Shown here: positions 19,101 through 25,959 of the stretch, piece after piece
Position numbering within the stretch: the first letter of the stretch is position 1
Layout of the letters: each line of letters starts with the position of its first letter
IMG/VR virus record: IMGVR_UViG_3300024264_000051
Span: 1-50,833 of that record
DNA length: 50,833 bases
Direction: 5' to 3' (one strand)
Source of the DNA: a virus
The notes under the pieces: model-generated
What the model saw: only the letters and a program-made list of their open reading frames with translations
Databases searched by the model: none
What the model was told of the DNA's origin: nothing
Program-made: the position numbers and the translations under genes

Positions 19101-19646
19101 TCAGCTACAGATCCAATCGAGCAGATTGACATGAGTTCTTACTGCACAAGCAGGGAACACGCAATCGATGCAGCAAAGTTTATTATCCGTATGCGTCGCA
19201 TACCTCAACATGTCATAAACTTCTCGACGACACACGAAGGAGTGATGTCTAACATTGCGCCCGGTGATTACATCAAGGTCGCAATAGACGAAACAGAATA
19301 TGACCAGTTTAATAATGGCGCAGTAACACCAGAAGGCGCGTTAGTAAGCACGAAAGCATTGGCGGATGGAACACACAACGTGGTCGCATGGGATGGAACG
19401 GAAGGAACGCCACCGGCTGACGCGACGTTGACGGTCAGCAATAGCGGAACGACTGCAACGCCAACAGGCGTGGTATTTACCGTGAAAATTGCAAGCACGC
19501 AAATGCGCGTTTATCAAATTGAACGAATTACGTCAGGAGACGATGGATTATTTACAATTGAAGCAATGCACATGCCTGTCAATAGCAGCGGTGTTTTAAA
19601 AGTCGCTGATGGCTTCGATACCGCTAGTAATTGGAGCATCACCTAG
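16113..19646 (+). CDS. Tail tip / central fibre protein (gpJ-like) with inserted adhesin-like domain
   Basis: 1177 aa. The N-terminus has a hydrophobic helix (VLAIVNLVIGLGSLAVSLLLKPSAP, about residues 47-71) as in gpI-type proteins, so it may be a gpI-gpJ fusion. PIIYARKETISG and GGGQMIRGVFLLGEGPI (about 110-160) and the later DLMTNERFGAG and WCQDRKYFYDG segments (about 850-895) are J-family hallmarks. Residues about 726-805 form a self-contained beta domain (VLLSAPATLTAGSTGPITVS onward) that recurs almost unchanged in the fibre gene at 21159. The protein should form the tail tip and contact the receptor. Confidence 0.88.
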   Translation: MLPSDRYIAEILGLTEAQYRHFHIEARKRAAEGPQPAVTAEVATVLAIVNLVIGLGSLAVSLLLKPSAPKAPGEQGQPTQRQEEGSTVLQNSRFAPRYGFDSQQDIAALGSIIPIIYARKETISGTAYGGLRINTPMVWNQILSLGGGQMIRGVFLLGEGPISSVDPNNFAIGSSTLQGYIFDSNAATEAASRVTLYLSKDGGRIAGTDRIAGRSNVKDEGSSGYDGISISPDVFRVYWNGAEETDFCSSNRPSTQTTFGVYAPIGNDLMYKVNPVISPGVRSQTGPGGGDEVTVNCPVDAPKMNKRDKYRANFSTFSGVNQINSTTVTGSGTPTPVSVGDTVSYRLHSGSDWGTLFNTYGESDDDAEAKDVASAVASLQKTWDDRLVVGELYKIGTALCVCTGRTSAEFVSQAELGGSGGQSIVASFTVVEPGSIKNFSASWLEDAGGDSGVREKGTTGGHLLRYARGSVSTSRACQAVEVGLKSTLGIRINNLCNFRDTKTYQYADTQWCQTYENNPPEDIVNNFYQSGVITAPVQRYSFFKIKYRAIGGSNWTTLDNAYGVRSETQQSVFNYIRFEFSSAEVREFMFEPLSGFEVRQGYYGPPDSVLYVLDPKKGRATISDGGINVVFNGESVARNTSNFGITFGNANPALISNYDYEEDTNGDDPTVIRNYNGLPLVDATTYIDDYGKLAEAFVYSEISSSADSGPEHSIVYVNEIVPNSTVLLSAPATLTAGSTGPITVSVADAAYLADGTSIAGVLGTVYGTLSRSGTTYSFVSNQSYASDVTFANGTRFTAAPLYDNLALVGINIRSSAEFQQFSQFSAYVTGGRECTRLLGGSGATHLFPDILYDLMTNERFGAGSLVKSYMIDTTEFETAAQWCQDRKYFYDGAVSEPVNLRQWAADLAATHLLQFGESNSKYFLRPAISFAPVPIAALFTAGNIAADSFKLQYFDPEDRDPIQVSARYREERTTTDPTSPGLFPVVREVLVREVSASATDPIEQIDMSSYCTSREHAIDAAKFIIRMRRIPQHVINFSTTHEGVMSNIAPGDYIKVAIDETEYDQFNNGAVTPEGALVSTKALADGTHNVVAWDGTEGTPPADATLTVSNSGTTATPTGVVFTVKIASTQMRVYQIERITSGDDGLFTIEAMHMPVNSSGVLKVADGFDTASNWSIT
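18288..18527 (+). repeat. Adhesin-like domain cassette, copy 1
   Basis: About 80 codons inside the tip protein that match 21471-21710 in the fibre gene, very closely at both protein and DNA level. GTTTATGGGACGTTAAGC and adjoining bases are identical in both, with mostly third-position changes elsewhere. This suggests recent copying or gene conversion. A diverged third copy lies at about 22470-22700. Confidence 0.85.
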
Positions 19647-19648
19647 TC

Positions 19649-20056
19649 ATGGCAACGACATTTCCCAGCATCACACCGACGAGACGTAGCTTTGTTGCGC
19701 CAACATGGCCGACCAGGACACAGGCATCACAGTCTGGTGTTATCACTCGCAGGTTGTGGGGCAGCAGACCCAGCCAAGCAAAACTCAGCCTGACGTTTGG
19801 AAATATCAATGACACCAACACAGCGGCAATCCTCAGCGCATACAACAGCGCAAGAGGTTCAGTCGATAGCCTGACGTTGCCGACGCCGATATTTGCTGGA
19901 GCAGATGCAACATTGCAAAGCTGGCTGAATGCCTCGGCTACAGGGGCCGGTTTGCTGTGGTCTTTTAGCGAAGGCACTTCGCCACAAGTTGAAAGCGTTG
20001 CTCCTGGTCGTTCCAATGTGACTGTTGAACTGACAGCAGAACTTAGAATGAGCTAA
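19649..20056 (+). CDS. Distal tail protein of unknown function
   Basis: 135 aa: MATTFPSITPTRRSFVAPTW, a central KLSLTFGNINDTNTAAILSAYNSARG and a beta-rich end with ELTAELRMS. Proteins of this form occur after the J gene in cyanobacterial siphophages, but I cannot name a function. Start set at the ATG 3 bp after the preceding stop; a TTG six codons upstream would overlap the tip gene. It is followed 12 bp later by the next gene. Confidence 0.65.
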   Translation: MATTFPSITPTRRSFVAPTWPTRTQASQSGVITRRLWGSRPSQAKLSLTFGNINDTNTAAILSAYNSARGSVDSLTLPTPIFAGADATLQSWLNASATGAGLLWSFSEGTSPQVESVAPGRSNVTVELTAELRMS

Positions 20057-20068
20057 CAGGAGTACAAA

Positions 20069-21112
20069 ATGGCAGTTCTCGGTACGTTTGGCCGCATTGT
20101 AATTAAGCGTTCTGCCCCTCAACCTGAGGTAATGGACTTTAGCGCAATAAATAAAGCGCAAAGAATGTACACATTGACTCAAGCAGGGTATAGAAACGGC
20201 GATCTTGTAGAGATTGCATCAACAACTAACTGGCCAAACGCATCACCATCAGATGTTGGGTTGGTTCCTGCTTATGTTGCGGACATCCCTTATGAATGGC
20301 GCAACAACTTGGAAATGGTTGATTACACCGAGCCATACCCAGCGGCGCTGGGGAGCACTCCATATAAAAATCAACTTTATATTAGCGTTGATCAACTTAA
20401 CAACGTTGCATTTTATCGCAACCGAAATTCAGCGTTGCGAAATATAAAGACAGACCGCGAAAGTCTCGACGCAATTCAGCCCAGCGACACGCTTGAATTT
20501 CGCCTTGTGAATGATTGGCGGGTTGAATGTGGCCTTGAAAGTTGGAACCTAAGCTTTGACGCGCAAGTGCTGGATACCACTGGTCTCGGAGATAAATTCT
20601 TTGATGGCGTCAAGTCAACCATTAAGGGCGGCGGAACATTTGATTTCATAGTTGAACGTGAAACAATCGACCCGGAAAACAGCACTATTATCAGTCTTCC
20701 TAATTATCAGAATGCCGTTCTTTGGACAGGTTCAACCGATGTAACGACGCTGGTTGACGCAAGCATCACAGACAACCCTAGTTCTACCGGCAATTACAGC
20801 AACGCAAGTGTTACAGGAGTGGAGCCAGCGCCTAGGCAATATGCGTTGATGGCACGATCAGGCACAAGCAACTTGATGAGGCTTTTGCTTGCAACTCAAG
20901 ATCAGGCAGAGGCGGATGCAGAGTTTTGGATGATCTCTGAGGAAGCAACGCGATTAAGCGGGGCAAGTGGTGTGAAAGAGCCTGGTGATTTGTTTTACCG
21001 AGCAAAAATCATCATCACATCAAATGTGATTAGTACGGCTGTCGCTGACATTATCACGGGATCGGCTGCATTCGTGACCGTGCGTGAGATTGAGTTACTC
21101 GAAGGACTGTGA
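20069..21112 (+). CDS. Tail structural protein of unknown function
   Basis: 347 aa with a clear AGGAG Shine-Dalgarno before the ATG. The middle (VECGLESWNLSFDAQVLDTTGLGD...GGGTFDFIVERE) has the look of a tail-tube type beta domain, and IPYEWRNNLEMVDYTEPYP near residue 75 is an unusual aromatic segment. The C-terminus again reads like a tube-type ending (RAKIIITSNVISTAVADI). It may be a second tube-like or collar protein in the tail tip. Function is not established; position among tip and fibre genes is the main evidence. Confidence 0.65.
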   Translation: MAVLGTFGRIVIKRSAPQPEVMDFSAINKAQRMYTLTQAGYRNGDLVEIASTTNWPNASPSDVGLVPAYVADIPYEWRNNLEMVDYTEPYPAALGSTPYKNQLYISVDQLNNVAFYRNRNSALRNIKTDRESLDAIQPSDTLEFRLVNDWRVECGLESWNLSFDAQVLDTTGLGDKFFDGVKSTIKGGGTFDFIVERETIDPENSTIISLPNYQNAVLWTGSTDVTTLVDASITDNPSSTGNYSNASVTGVEPAPRQYALMARSGTSNLMRLLLATQDQAEADAEFWMISEEATRLSGASGVKEPGDLFYRAKIIITSNVISTAVADIITGSAAFVTVREIELLEGL

Positions 21113-21158
21113 CGCTTATGATAAAGGCATTAAACGGCAGCGACTGGAGTAAAGACCG

Positions 21159-23561
21159 ATGACCGACATTATTATCCATAAGCACTCGATCACCGCGAAC
21201 GACGTACCAACGGCCTCTGAGGTTGGCCTCGGTGAGCTGGCGATTCAAGCGGCTGACGGCCACATCTATCTAAAGAGGACTGATGGTGCTGTCATCCGTG
21301 TGACGATGCTCCCTGGTGGTGGAGATCAGCAGGTTCTGTATAAGACAGGTTCCGGCGACTACGCGCTTGGCTGGGGCACGATTAGCAGCACGCTGATGGG
21401 CGGAACCTTGTGGAACGAGGTGGTCGCGGAGGTGCAACGTGTGTTTGAGCTGGTTGAAGGCACTGCATCAGTGCTGCTGTCTGCACCGGCAACTCTTACT
21501 GCTGGTAGCACCGGCCCGATCACCGTCAGCGTCGCTGACGCCAACTACCTGGCAGACGGCACCAGTATTACTGGCGTACTTGGTACCGTTTATGGGACGT
21601 TAAGCCGTAGCGGCACCACATATTCATTTGTATCGAATCAAAGTTATACAAGTAATGTTACTTTTGCGACTGGAACACGATTTGCAGCTGCATTCCTGAA
21701 TGATACTTTCAATCCGCTTCGGATCGGAAGTGCTCAGGTTGAAGACGATAACAGCTACGCGGAAAGCGGCTACGTCTATGCGATGCTCGACGCTGCAGGC
21801 CGCTTGGCCTGGGGCGTGAAGGCGGATGGCTCGCTTGAGATCAACAGGGTTGGCCTGGACAGCGCGGACACGAAGCTGCTCAACATTCTGCAGGGCGGGG
21901 CAAACAGCGGAGAACCCGTTTACGCGGATCGCTATGCCCATGTCGTAGTAGACGAGAACGACCGACTGGCTTATGGCGTGCGCAAAGATGGGAGCGTTGA
22001 GTTTGGTAAAACGATTAAAGGCAGCGTTGCATTTACTGAAGCGATTGAAACTGTCACCGAAGAACATATTTCCGGCGGCGACTTTGGTTATCTCTCTGTC
22101 CAACTCGATACTCAAGACAGGATCAGCGAAGCCACGTTGCCAAGCGGCAGCAAGTTCTTTCCAAAGTGCGAAATTGACCAAGCAACAATTAAGACGCTCA
22201 ACGTTGAAACCATCAACAATCAGCAGCAAATCGAACCCCTGACTGTTGATGACGCCGCGTCGGTCATCGTTGAGTGGGGCGACTCGATGACCGAAGACAT
22301 GCCTGCTGACATCTTGCAGGCCAAGCTAGAGGCACTGTCTGGGCGGCCCAGAATTGTGCTAAATAGAGGAGCCGGTGGGCAAAAACGTGACCAGGTAATG
22401 GGGCGGCAAGGCACCAAAGACGTTGCGGTAGCTATTTTTGGAGGCACAATTCCGGCATCGACCTCGATCGATGCCTCTGTTTCGGTGAGTCAAGGCTCTA
22501 CAGGGCCGATTTCTTTAACTCTTGCCGATGCTAACTATTTGGCATTAGGCACAAGTCAGTATGCTGCACTCGCTGACTACAGAGGAGAACTGAGTAGAAG
22601 CGCACAAGGAAGCTATTCGTTTATTTTCAAGAATCCAGCCAGCCAAACGACATTGTTTCAAGCTGGTACCGGCCTTGCGCTTGCTGTAGAAGCGACAGCT
22701 TCGCCTGATGTTATTTCTCACATCAATTATGACATCTTTTGTCACCTTGCGGGAGTGGAAGGTGTTCTAGATCAAACAGTTTCGGCTAACAAAATTTTTC
22801 TGCGGCTTGAGCATGGTCCGGCTGTTGCTGTTGCAAATGGAACTATTGCCGTTGTTAATCCGTCTAAAACAGTTAAAGGTTCAAAAATGTTTTTGAACAA
22901 CGGCACTACCATCATCCTTCCCAGTATTAACTCCAGCTACGCAGAAAGTGTTACAGAAGATAGCGCTGGCAACATTGTTGGGACGCCGGAGCTTGACGAC
23001 ACCTTGAAAATGATTGCAAAGGTTCGCAATCCTTTTGACAGATGCTTGATTCTTTCAATCAGGAACGGGCGTCAAGCGGCTAAGCCTAGCTCTTTGTATG
23101 ATCAAGACCAAACAAGGATTCGCATTCTAAGGGAAGCGTTTGGAAATCGTTTTTATGATTTGCGCTTCGAAGTAATCAAAGAAGCAAAGCAGTGGTTCCA
23201 GACTAACTACCCCACTCAATACGCGCAAACATGGTTTAAGACCTACATCGACATCGGTTCCGGTACGTCATTCCCGGCTTCACCGCGTGATGGCGACATT
23301 TTCACTCGCACCGACGAAGGGCAGCGGTACATCTACGACGCAACCGCTATTTCACCAGAATGGCTTCCCACAACGGAGAACGCAAAAGCTAGCGTGAACC
23401 AGACTGACTTCACAGGAGGAATCAACGGATCAGATTGGGACGTTCAAACAGGTGACACAGTGCCCAGGGCTTTGCGGCGTGACGACATTCACGCCAACAG
23501 CTACGGCAAGGAGCTGATCTGCGAGCTGCTCGCCGCTAAACTTCATTCATTGGGTTGGTAA
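21159..23561 (+). CDS. Tail fibre with SGNH/GDSL-type esterase domain
   Basis: 800 aa. Residues 1-100 resemble phage fibre shaft starts (AADGHIYLKRTDGAVIRV). Residues about 105-184 hold adhesin-like domain copy 2. RLAWGVKADGSLEI (215-228) and RLAYGVRKDGSVEF (269-282) are paired shaft repeats. An SGNH hydrolase is suggested by block I WGDS (373-376), block II NRGAGGQ (402-408), a possible block III Asn in SIRNGR (about 636) and block V DDIH (775-778). Adhesin-like copy 3 (about 432-515) sits between blocks II and III. Such esterases can deacetylate surface polysaccharide. Another insert, FPASPRDGDIFTRTDEGQRYIYDA (split: 705-728), is a common fibre motif. Confidence 0.8.
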   Translation: MTDIIIHKHSITANDVPTASEVGLGELAIQAADGHIYLKRTDGAVIRVTMLPGGGDQQVLYKTGSGDYALGWGTISSTLMGGTLWNEVVAEVQRVFELVEGTASVLLSAPATLTAGSTGPITVSVADANYLADGTSITGVLGTVYGTLSRSGTTYSFVSNQSYTSNVTFATGTRFAAAFLNDTFNPLRIGSAQVEDDNSYAESGYVYAMLDAAGRLAWGVKADGSLEINRVGLDSADTKLLNILQGGANSGEPVYADRYAHVVVDENDRLAYGVRKDGSVEFGKTIKGSVAFTEAIETVTEEHISGGDFGYLSVQLDTQDRISEATLPSGSKFFPKCEIDQATIKTLNVETINNQQQIEPLTVDDAASVIVEWGDSMTEDMPADILQAKLEALSGRPRIVLNRGAGGQKRDQVMGRQGTKDVAVAIFGGTIPASTSIDASVSVSQGSTGPISLTLADANYLALGTSQYAALADYRGELSRSAQGSYSFIFKNPASQTTLFQAGTGLALAVEATASPDVISHINYDIFCHLAGVEGVLDQTVSANKIFLRLEHGPAVAVANGTIAVVNPSKTVKGSKMFLNNGTTIILPSINSSYAESVTEDSAGNIVGTPELDDTLKMIAKVRNPFDRCLILSIRNGRQAAKPSSLYDQDQTRIRILREAFGNRFYDLRFEVIKEAKQWFQTNYPTQYAQTWFKTYIDIGSGTSFPASPRDGDIFTRTDEGQRYIYDATAISPEWLPTTENAKASVNQTDFTGGINGSDWDVQTGDTVPRALRRDDIHANSYGKELICELLAAKLHSLGW
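21471..21710 (+). repeat. Adhesin-like domain cassette, copy 2
   Basis: About 80 codons near the N-terminus of the fibre, the near-identical partner of 18288-18527. The two proteins differ completely outside this domain, so the domain behaves as a portable module. Confidence 0.85.
22470..22700 (+). repeat. Adhesin-like domain, diverged copy 3
   Basis: Protein-level match to copies 1 and 2: SQGSTGPISLTLADANYLAL, GELSRSAQGSYSFIF and ATASP correspond to GSTGPITVSVADANYLAD, GTLSRSGTTYSFV and the domain end. DNA similarity is low, so it is older. It interrupts the putative esterase between blocks II and III. Confidence 0.65.
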
Positions 23562-23563
23562 CC

Positions 23564-24370
23564 ATGACACTCGTCACTCGGCTGGCTTCAGCCTTCACGG
23601 ATATAACGCTTCCCGCGCTGCGCAAAGATATTGTGCTGCCTACGACGGCAACTACAGGTGCCGGTGACCGCATACTTTATGATTTTAAGAATGTCGGAAC
23701 ATGGCCATCACAAGTAGCGGCAATTAACGTAGGTGATGAGCTATTCAACCTAGGCGACACTGCAGTCGTTGATAAAGTTTCAGCAACTTTTGCCGCATCG
23801 TACGATCCTGCAGCTGGTGCTGTAACAACAGCAAGCTTTCCTTTAGCCAACACTGGAATTGAGCTAGAAAATGCTCACGATGATATATTTAACGATACCA
23901 CGCATAATTTCTTGTTCATTGCTTGGATTAAGCCAAATAACAGCGCGTACCGCAAGCACACACAAAAAGGCTCAGGAGATTCTACCTCTACCACCAAAAC
24001 CATAGATCTCTGGACATTTAATGGTTTTCCTCGAATTCAGTTGGCAGGATCTGACAACAGATTTTCAACTGGTAACGATTTCTTTTTCGCTAGCCGTACC
24101 GACACTATTACCCAAGTTGCGGCTGCAATCGTGAAAGAATCTGGATCGTGGGTCGGCTATCGCTATCAAGACGGCAGCCCCTACGGCTCCTCTCTTGCCT
24201 TGAGCGCCGGAACTAGCGCTAGCGCAATTTTCCCGCTCGCTAATCACAATATGGAAATTGTCAATGGCCCGACTTATAGAGTTTATGTGGAAGACTTGAC
24301 TGTCTCAAATCGCTCTCACTCTGCTGTAGTCGCCACCGACTACGCACGAGGCAACGGTCGATTTAGCTGA
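23564..24370 (+). CDS. Lectin-like (concanavalin/LamG-type) tail protein
   Basis: 268 aa. The middle reads as a jelly-roll: FSLANTGIELENAHDDIFNDTTHNFLFIAWIKP-like strands, WTFNGFPRIQL, then VAAAIVKESGSWVGYRYQDG and the final YRVYVEDLTVSNRS. This fits a carbohydrate-binding laminin-G/lectin fold used for host attachment. Start set at the ATG just after the fibre stop; an in-frame TTG is three codons upstream. Its last eight residues, ARGNGRFS, recur at the end of the remnant at 24690-25133, which marks a duplication. Confidence 0.65.
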   Translation: MTLVTRLASAFTDITLPALRKDIVLPTTATTGAGDRILYDFKNVGTWPSQVAAINVGDELFNLGDTAVVDKVSATFAASYDPAAGAVTTASFPLANTGIELENAHDDIFNDTTHNFLFIAWIKPNNSAYRKHTQKGSGDSTSTTKTIDLWTFNGFPRIQLAGSDNRFSTGNDFFFASRTDTITQVAAAIVKESGSWVGYRYQDGSPYGSSLALSAGTSASAIFPLANHNMEIVNGPTYRVYVEDLTVSNRSHSAVVATDYARGNGRFS

Positions 24371-24738
24371 TGCACCCACGCCAGCAGCTACGCCACGCGA
24401 TCCGTGACCATCTGGCGGCGACGCTGCCTGATGGTGGTCACTGGACGCCAGCGGAGGATCGTGTTTATACCCAGCGCACAATCGATCTGGAGCCCGACGA
24501 GCTGCCGCTGATCCTGGTCACCGCCCGCGAGGAGGATGTGGAGCCGGTCAACACCAGTGATTGGGATGGCGGCGACCGTCGCACGTTGCCGATTCAAATC
24601 GAGTGCCTGGCTGTGGCCTTGGACGATGTAGACGACCGCCTTGACGCGCTGTGCATGGGCGTAGAGCAGGCGATGGGCGGGATCAAACAGGAGCCTTTGC
24701 AAATTTCCGCACAAGCGGTTCGAGCAACAACTATGTAA
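24370..24738 (+). CDS. Truncated tail terminator-like protein
   Basis: 122 aa: RQQLRHAIRDHLAATLPDG, VYTQRTIDLEPDELPLILVTAREEDVEP, RRTLPIQIECLAVALDDVDDRLDALCMGVEQAMGG. This is the start and middle of a gpU/HK97 gp10-like tail terminator. The expected last beta segment is missing; from about 24690 the DNA belongs to a lectin remnant in another frame, and the ORF ends after the unrelated ISAQAVRATTM. The second terminator-like gene at 8375-8803 is intact, so this one may be vestigial. It overlaps the lectin gene by 1 bp. Confidence 0.6.
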   Translation: MHPRQQLRHAIRDHLAATLPDGGHWTPAEDRVYTQRTIDLEPDELPLILVTAREEDVEPVNTSDWDGGDRRTLPIQIECLAVALDDVDDRLDALCMGVEQAMGGIKQEPLQISAQAVRATTM

Positions 24739-25133
24739 CAAACGCACAAACAGTCCTCGCCAGCCCGTCAACCGCAACAATTTATCGTATTGGCTACAGC
24801 TGGTATTGGGATGCTTCAGCGTCCTTGTGGCGGGAAAAATGGTTGATTGATGATGGAACAGTCGGTACAAAAACCATTGCAGAATGGAGTCAGCAGGACC
24901 ACGGCATTGACCTTGGCCAAGGTGCAGCCACCAACGGCTCAGCCTTGGGTCTGCGCACACCGTGGGCAGTGATGGGTTTCGGCGGCGATCCATTTAGCTC
25001 ATCTGAAATTGGATGGTGGGGCAGCGATCATAAGCTTTATCGCATCTATATCGAAGACAACACTCGTTCTGGTCGCACTCCTGAGCAAGTGTGGGCCGCC
25101 GATTGGGCACGCGGCAACGGTCGATTCAGCTGA
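24690..25133 (+). pseudogene. 3' remnant of a lectin-like tail gene
   Basis: From about 24690 the other frame reads as a lectin-like domain (ATIYRIGYSWYWDASASLWREKW, later KLYRIYIEDNTRSGR) ending ADWARGNGRFS, similar to the end of the protein at 23564-24370. It has no start of its own; the longest ORF begins at 24651 inside the terminator-like gene in a nonsense frame. The 5' half is therefore lost at the junction near 24690-24705. It may still be translated by re-initiation, which I cannot tell. Confidence 0.6.
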
Positions 25134-25137
25134 CGGA

Positions 25138-25266
25138 ATGGATAGTCGCACGCTTAAAAGCTGGGAGGCCATCAAAAAGGCCCTTGAGGAGGCTGGCAAG
25201 ACCGACTGCATGTTTTATCGCCGTGCAGTCACGATTTTGTCTGGCAGGCCGGATCCGCTAAAGTAA
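25138..25266 (+). CDS. Small hypothetical protein
   Basis: 42 aa, helical: TLKSWEAIKKALEEAGKTDC, then FYRRAVTILSGRPDPLK. The pattern of an amphipathic helix followed by a short aromatic segment and a Gly-Pro-Asp-Pro end looks like a real small phage protein. The ATG lies 4 bp after the lectin remnant, at the start of the lysis region. Confidence 0.5.
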   Translation: MDSRTLKSWEAIKKALEEAGKTDCMFYRRAVTILSGRPDPLK

Positions 25267-25288
25267 CGAAGAAGGAAGCGCGTCAGCC

Positions 25289-25567
25289 GTGGTTGAGATC
25301 TTTGCCCCGCTGGCGGCAGCGTTTTTAGCGATTTTTGGGGATCGGGCTCTAAGCCGCCAAAACCGGAGGCAAGACAGCGCTCAACGGTCTCGTGATGAGT
25401 TACGCGAAACGATGATCGCGCTTGCCAAACTCACTGGGGCGGTGGAGCAAATTGGCAGCGCGTTGCAAGAGCTTCATTTAGACATGAAAGCCGATCGATC
25501 TGCTATCTACAAACTGCTGAATGAACAAGGCAACCGCATTACAGCCCTAGAAGCCAAAGAGGGTTAA
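25289..25567 (+). CDS. Membrane-anchored coiled-coil protein, possible lysis accessory
   Basis: 92 aa with a GTG start. Residues 3-17 (EIFAPLAAAFLAIFG) are a short hydrophobic segment; the rest is an amphipathic coiled coil (RDELRETMIALAKLTGAVEQIGSALQELHLDMK). One N-terminal membrane segment plus a coiled coil just before a holin-sized peptide and the endolysin fits a holin or spanin-type role. No family is recognised, so this is inference from topology and position. Confidence 0.6.
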   Translation: MVEIFAPLAAAFLAIFGDRALSRQNRRQDSAQRSRDELRETMIALAKLTGAVEQIGSALQELHLDMKADRSAIYKLLNEQGNRITALEAKEG

Positions 25568-25594
25568 ACTAAGACCAGAATAGAACTTGGTTTA

Positions 25595-25744
25595 ATGAAC
25601 GTTGAAGAGATCTTGTCGCATCCTGCTTTCTGGATCGTAGTCGCAGCAGCTTCTGAGCTGATCGGCATGAGTAAGCTCAAGGATAACTCAGTGGTGCAAC
25701 TTCTGTTCAGCGTTCTGCGTTCTTTGAAAGCAAAAAAGGACTGA
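25595..25744 (+). CDS. Small membrane peptide, holin candidate
   Basis: 49 aa: MNVEEILSHPAFWIVVAAAS, then ELIGMSKLKDNSVVQLLFSV and a basic LRSLKAKKD end. The central FWIVVAAASELIGM is hydrophobic and could cross or lie on the membrane, and the basic tail fits the inner face. Short single-segment peptides of this kind occur beside cyanophage endolysins. Holin function is not shown. Confidence 0.6.
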   Translation: MNVEEILSHPAFWIVVAAASELIGMSKLKDNSVVQLLFSVLRSLKAKKD

Positions 25745-25764
25745 TCCCCGCAGATGGGAGGTGG

Positions 25765-25959
25765 TTGTTTGGATTCTCAACGCGATCACCTCTTGAAGGG
25801 TTAAAGCGCGAAACTCAACGTCGCAAGTTCGAGGTGACGCTTAAACCTCGGATCGATGCTGAAGTCGAACGCTGGCATGAATCACAGCCGCCAGTGATGC
25901 CACCACACAAGGTCGACGACCTACACATAGAATCACCTTGGAGCAATGACCAACAGTAA
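25765..25959 (+). CDS. Small hypothetical protein before the endolysin
   Basis: 64 aa from a TTG start that has a strong GGGAGG site 5 bp upstream. It is charged and without a membrane segment: MFGFSTRSPLEGLKRETQRRKF, then RIDAEVERWHESQPPVMPPHK. It ends 14 bp inside the endolysin gene, which suggests translational coupling. Function unknown. Confidence 0.5.
   Translation: MFGFSTRSPLEGLKRETQRRKFEVTLKPRIDAEVERWHESQPPVMPPHKVDDLHIESPWSNDQQ

Noticed and set aside
21624-22229. 201 aa minus-strand ORF under the fibre gene
   Set aside because: It is antisense to a well-supported fibre gene, has no motif and reflects that gene's codon pattern.
24651-24704. N-terminus of the 160 aa ORF
   Set aside because: These codons are the terminator-like gene read out of frame; only sequence after about 24690 is lectin-like.
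24388-24993. 201 aa minus-strand ORF under the terminator-like and lectin remnant genes
   Set aside because: Arg/Leu/His-rich shadow translation without start signal or motif.
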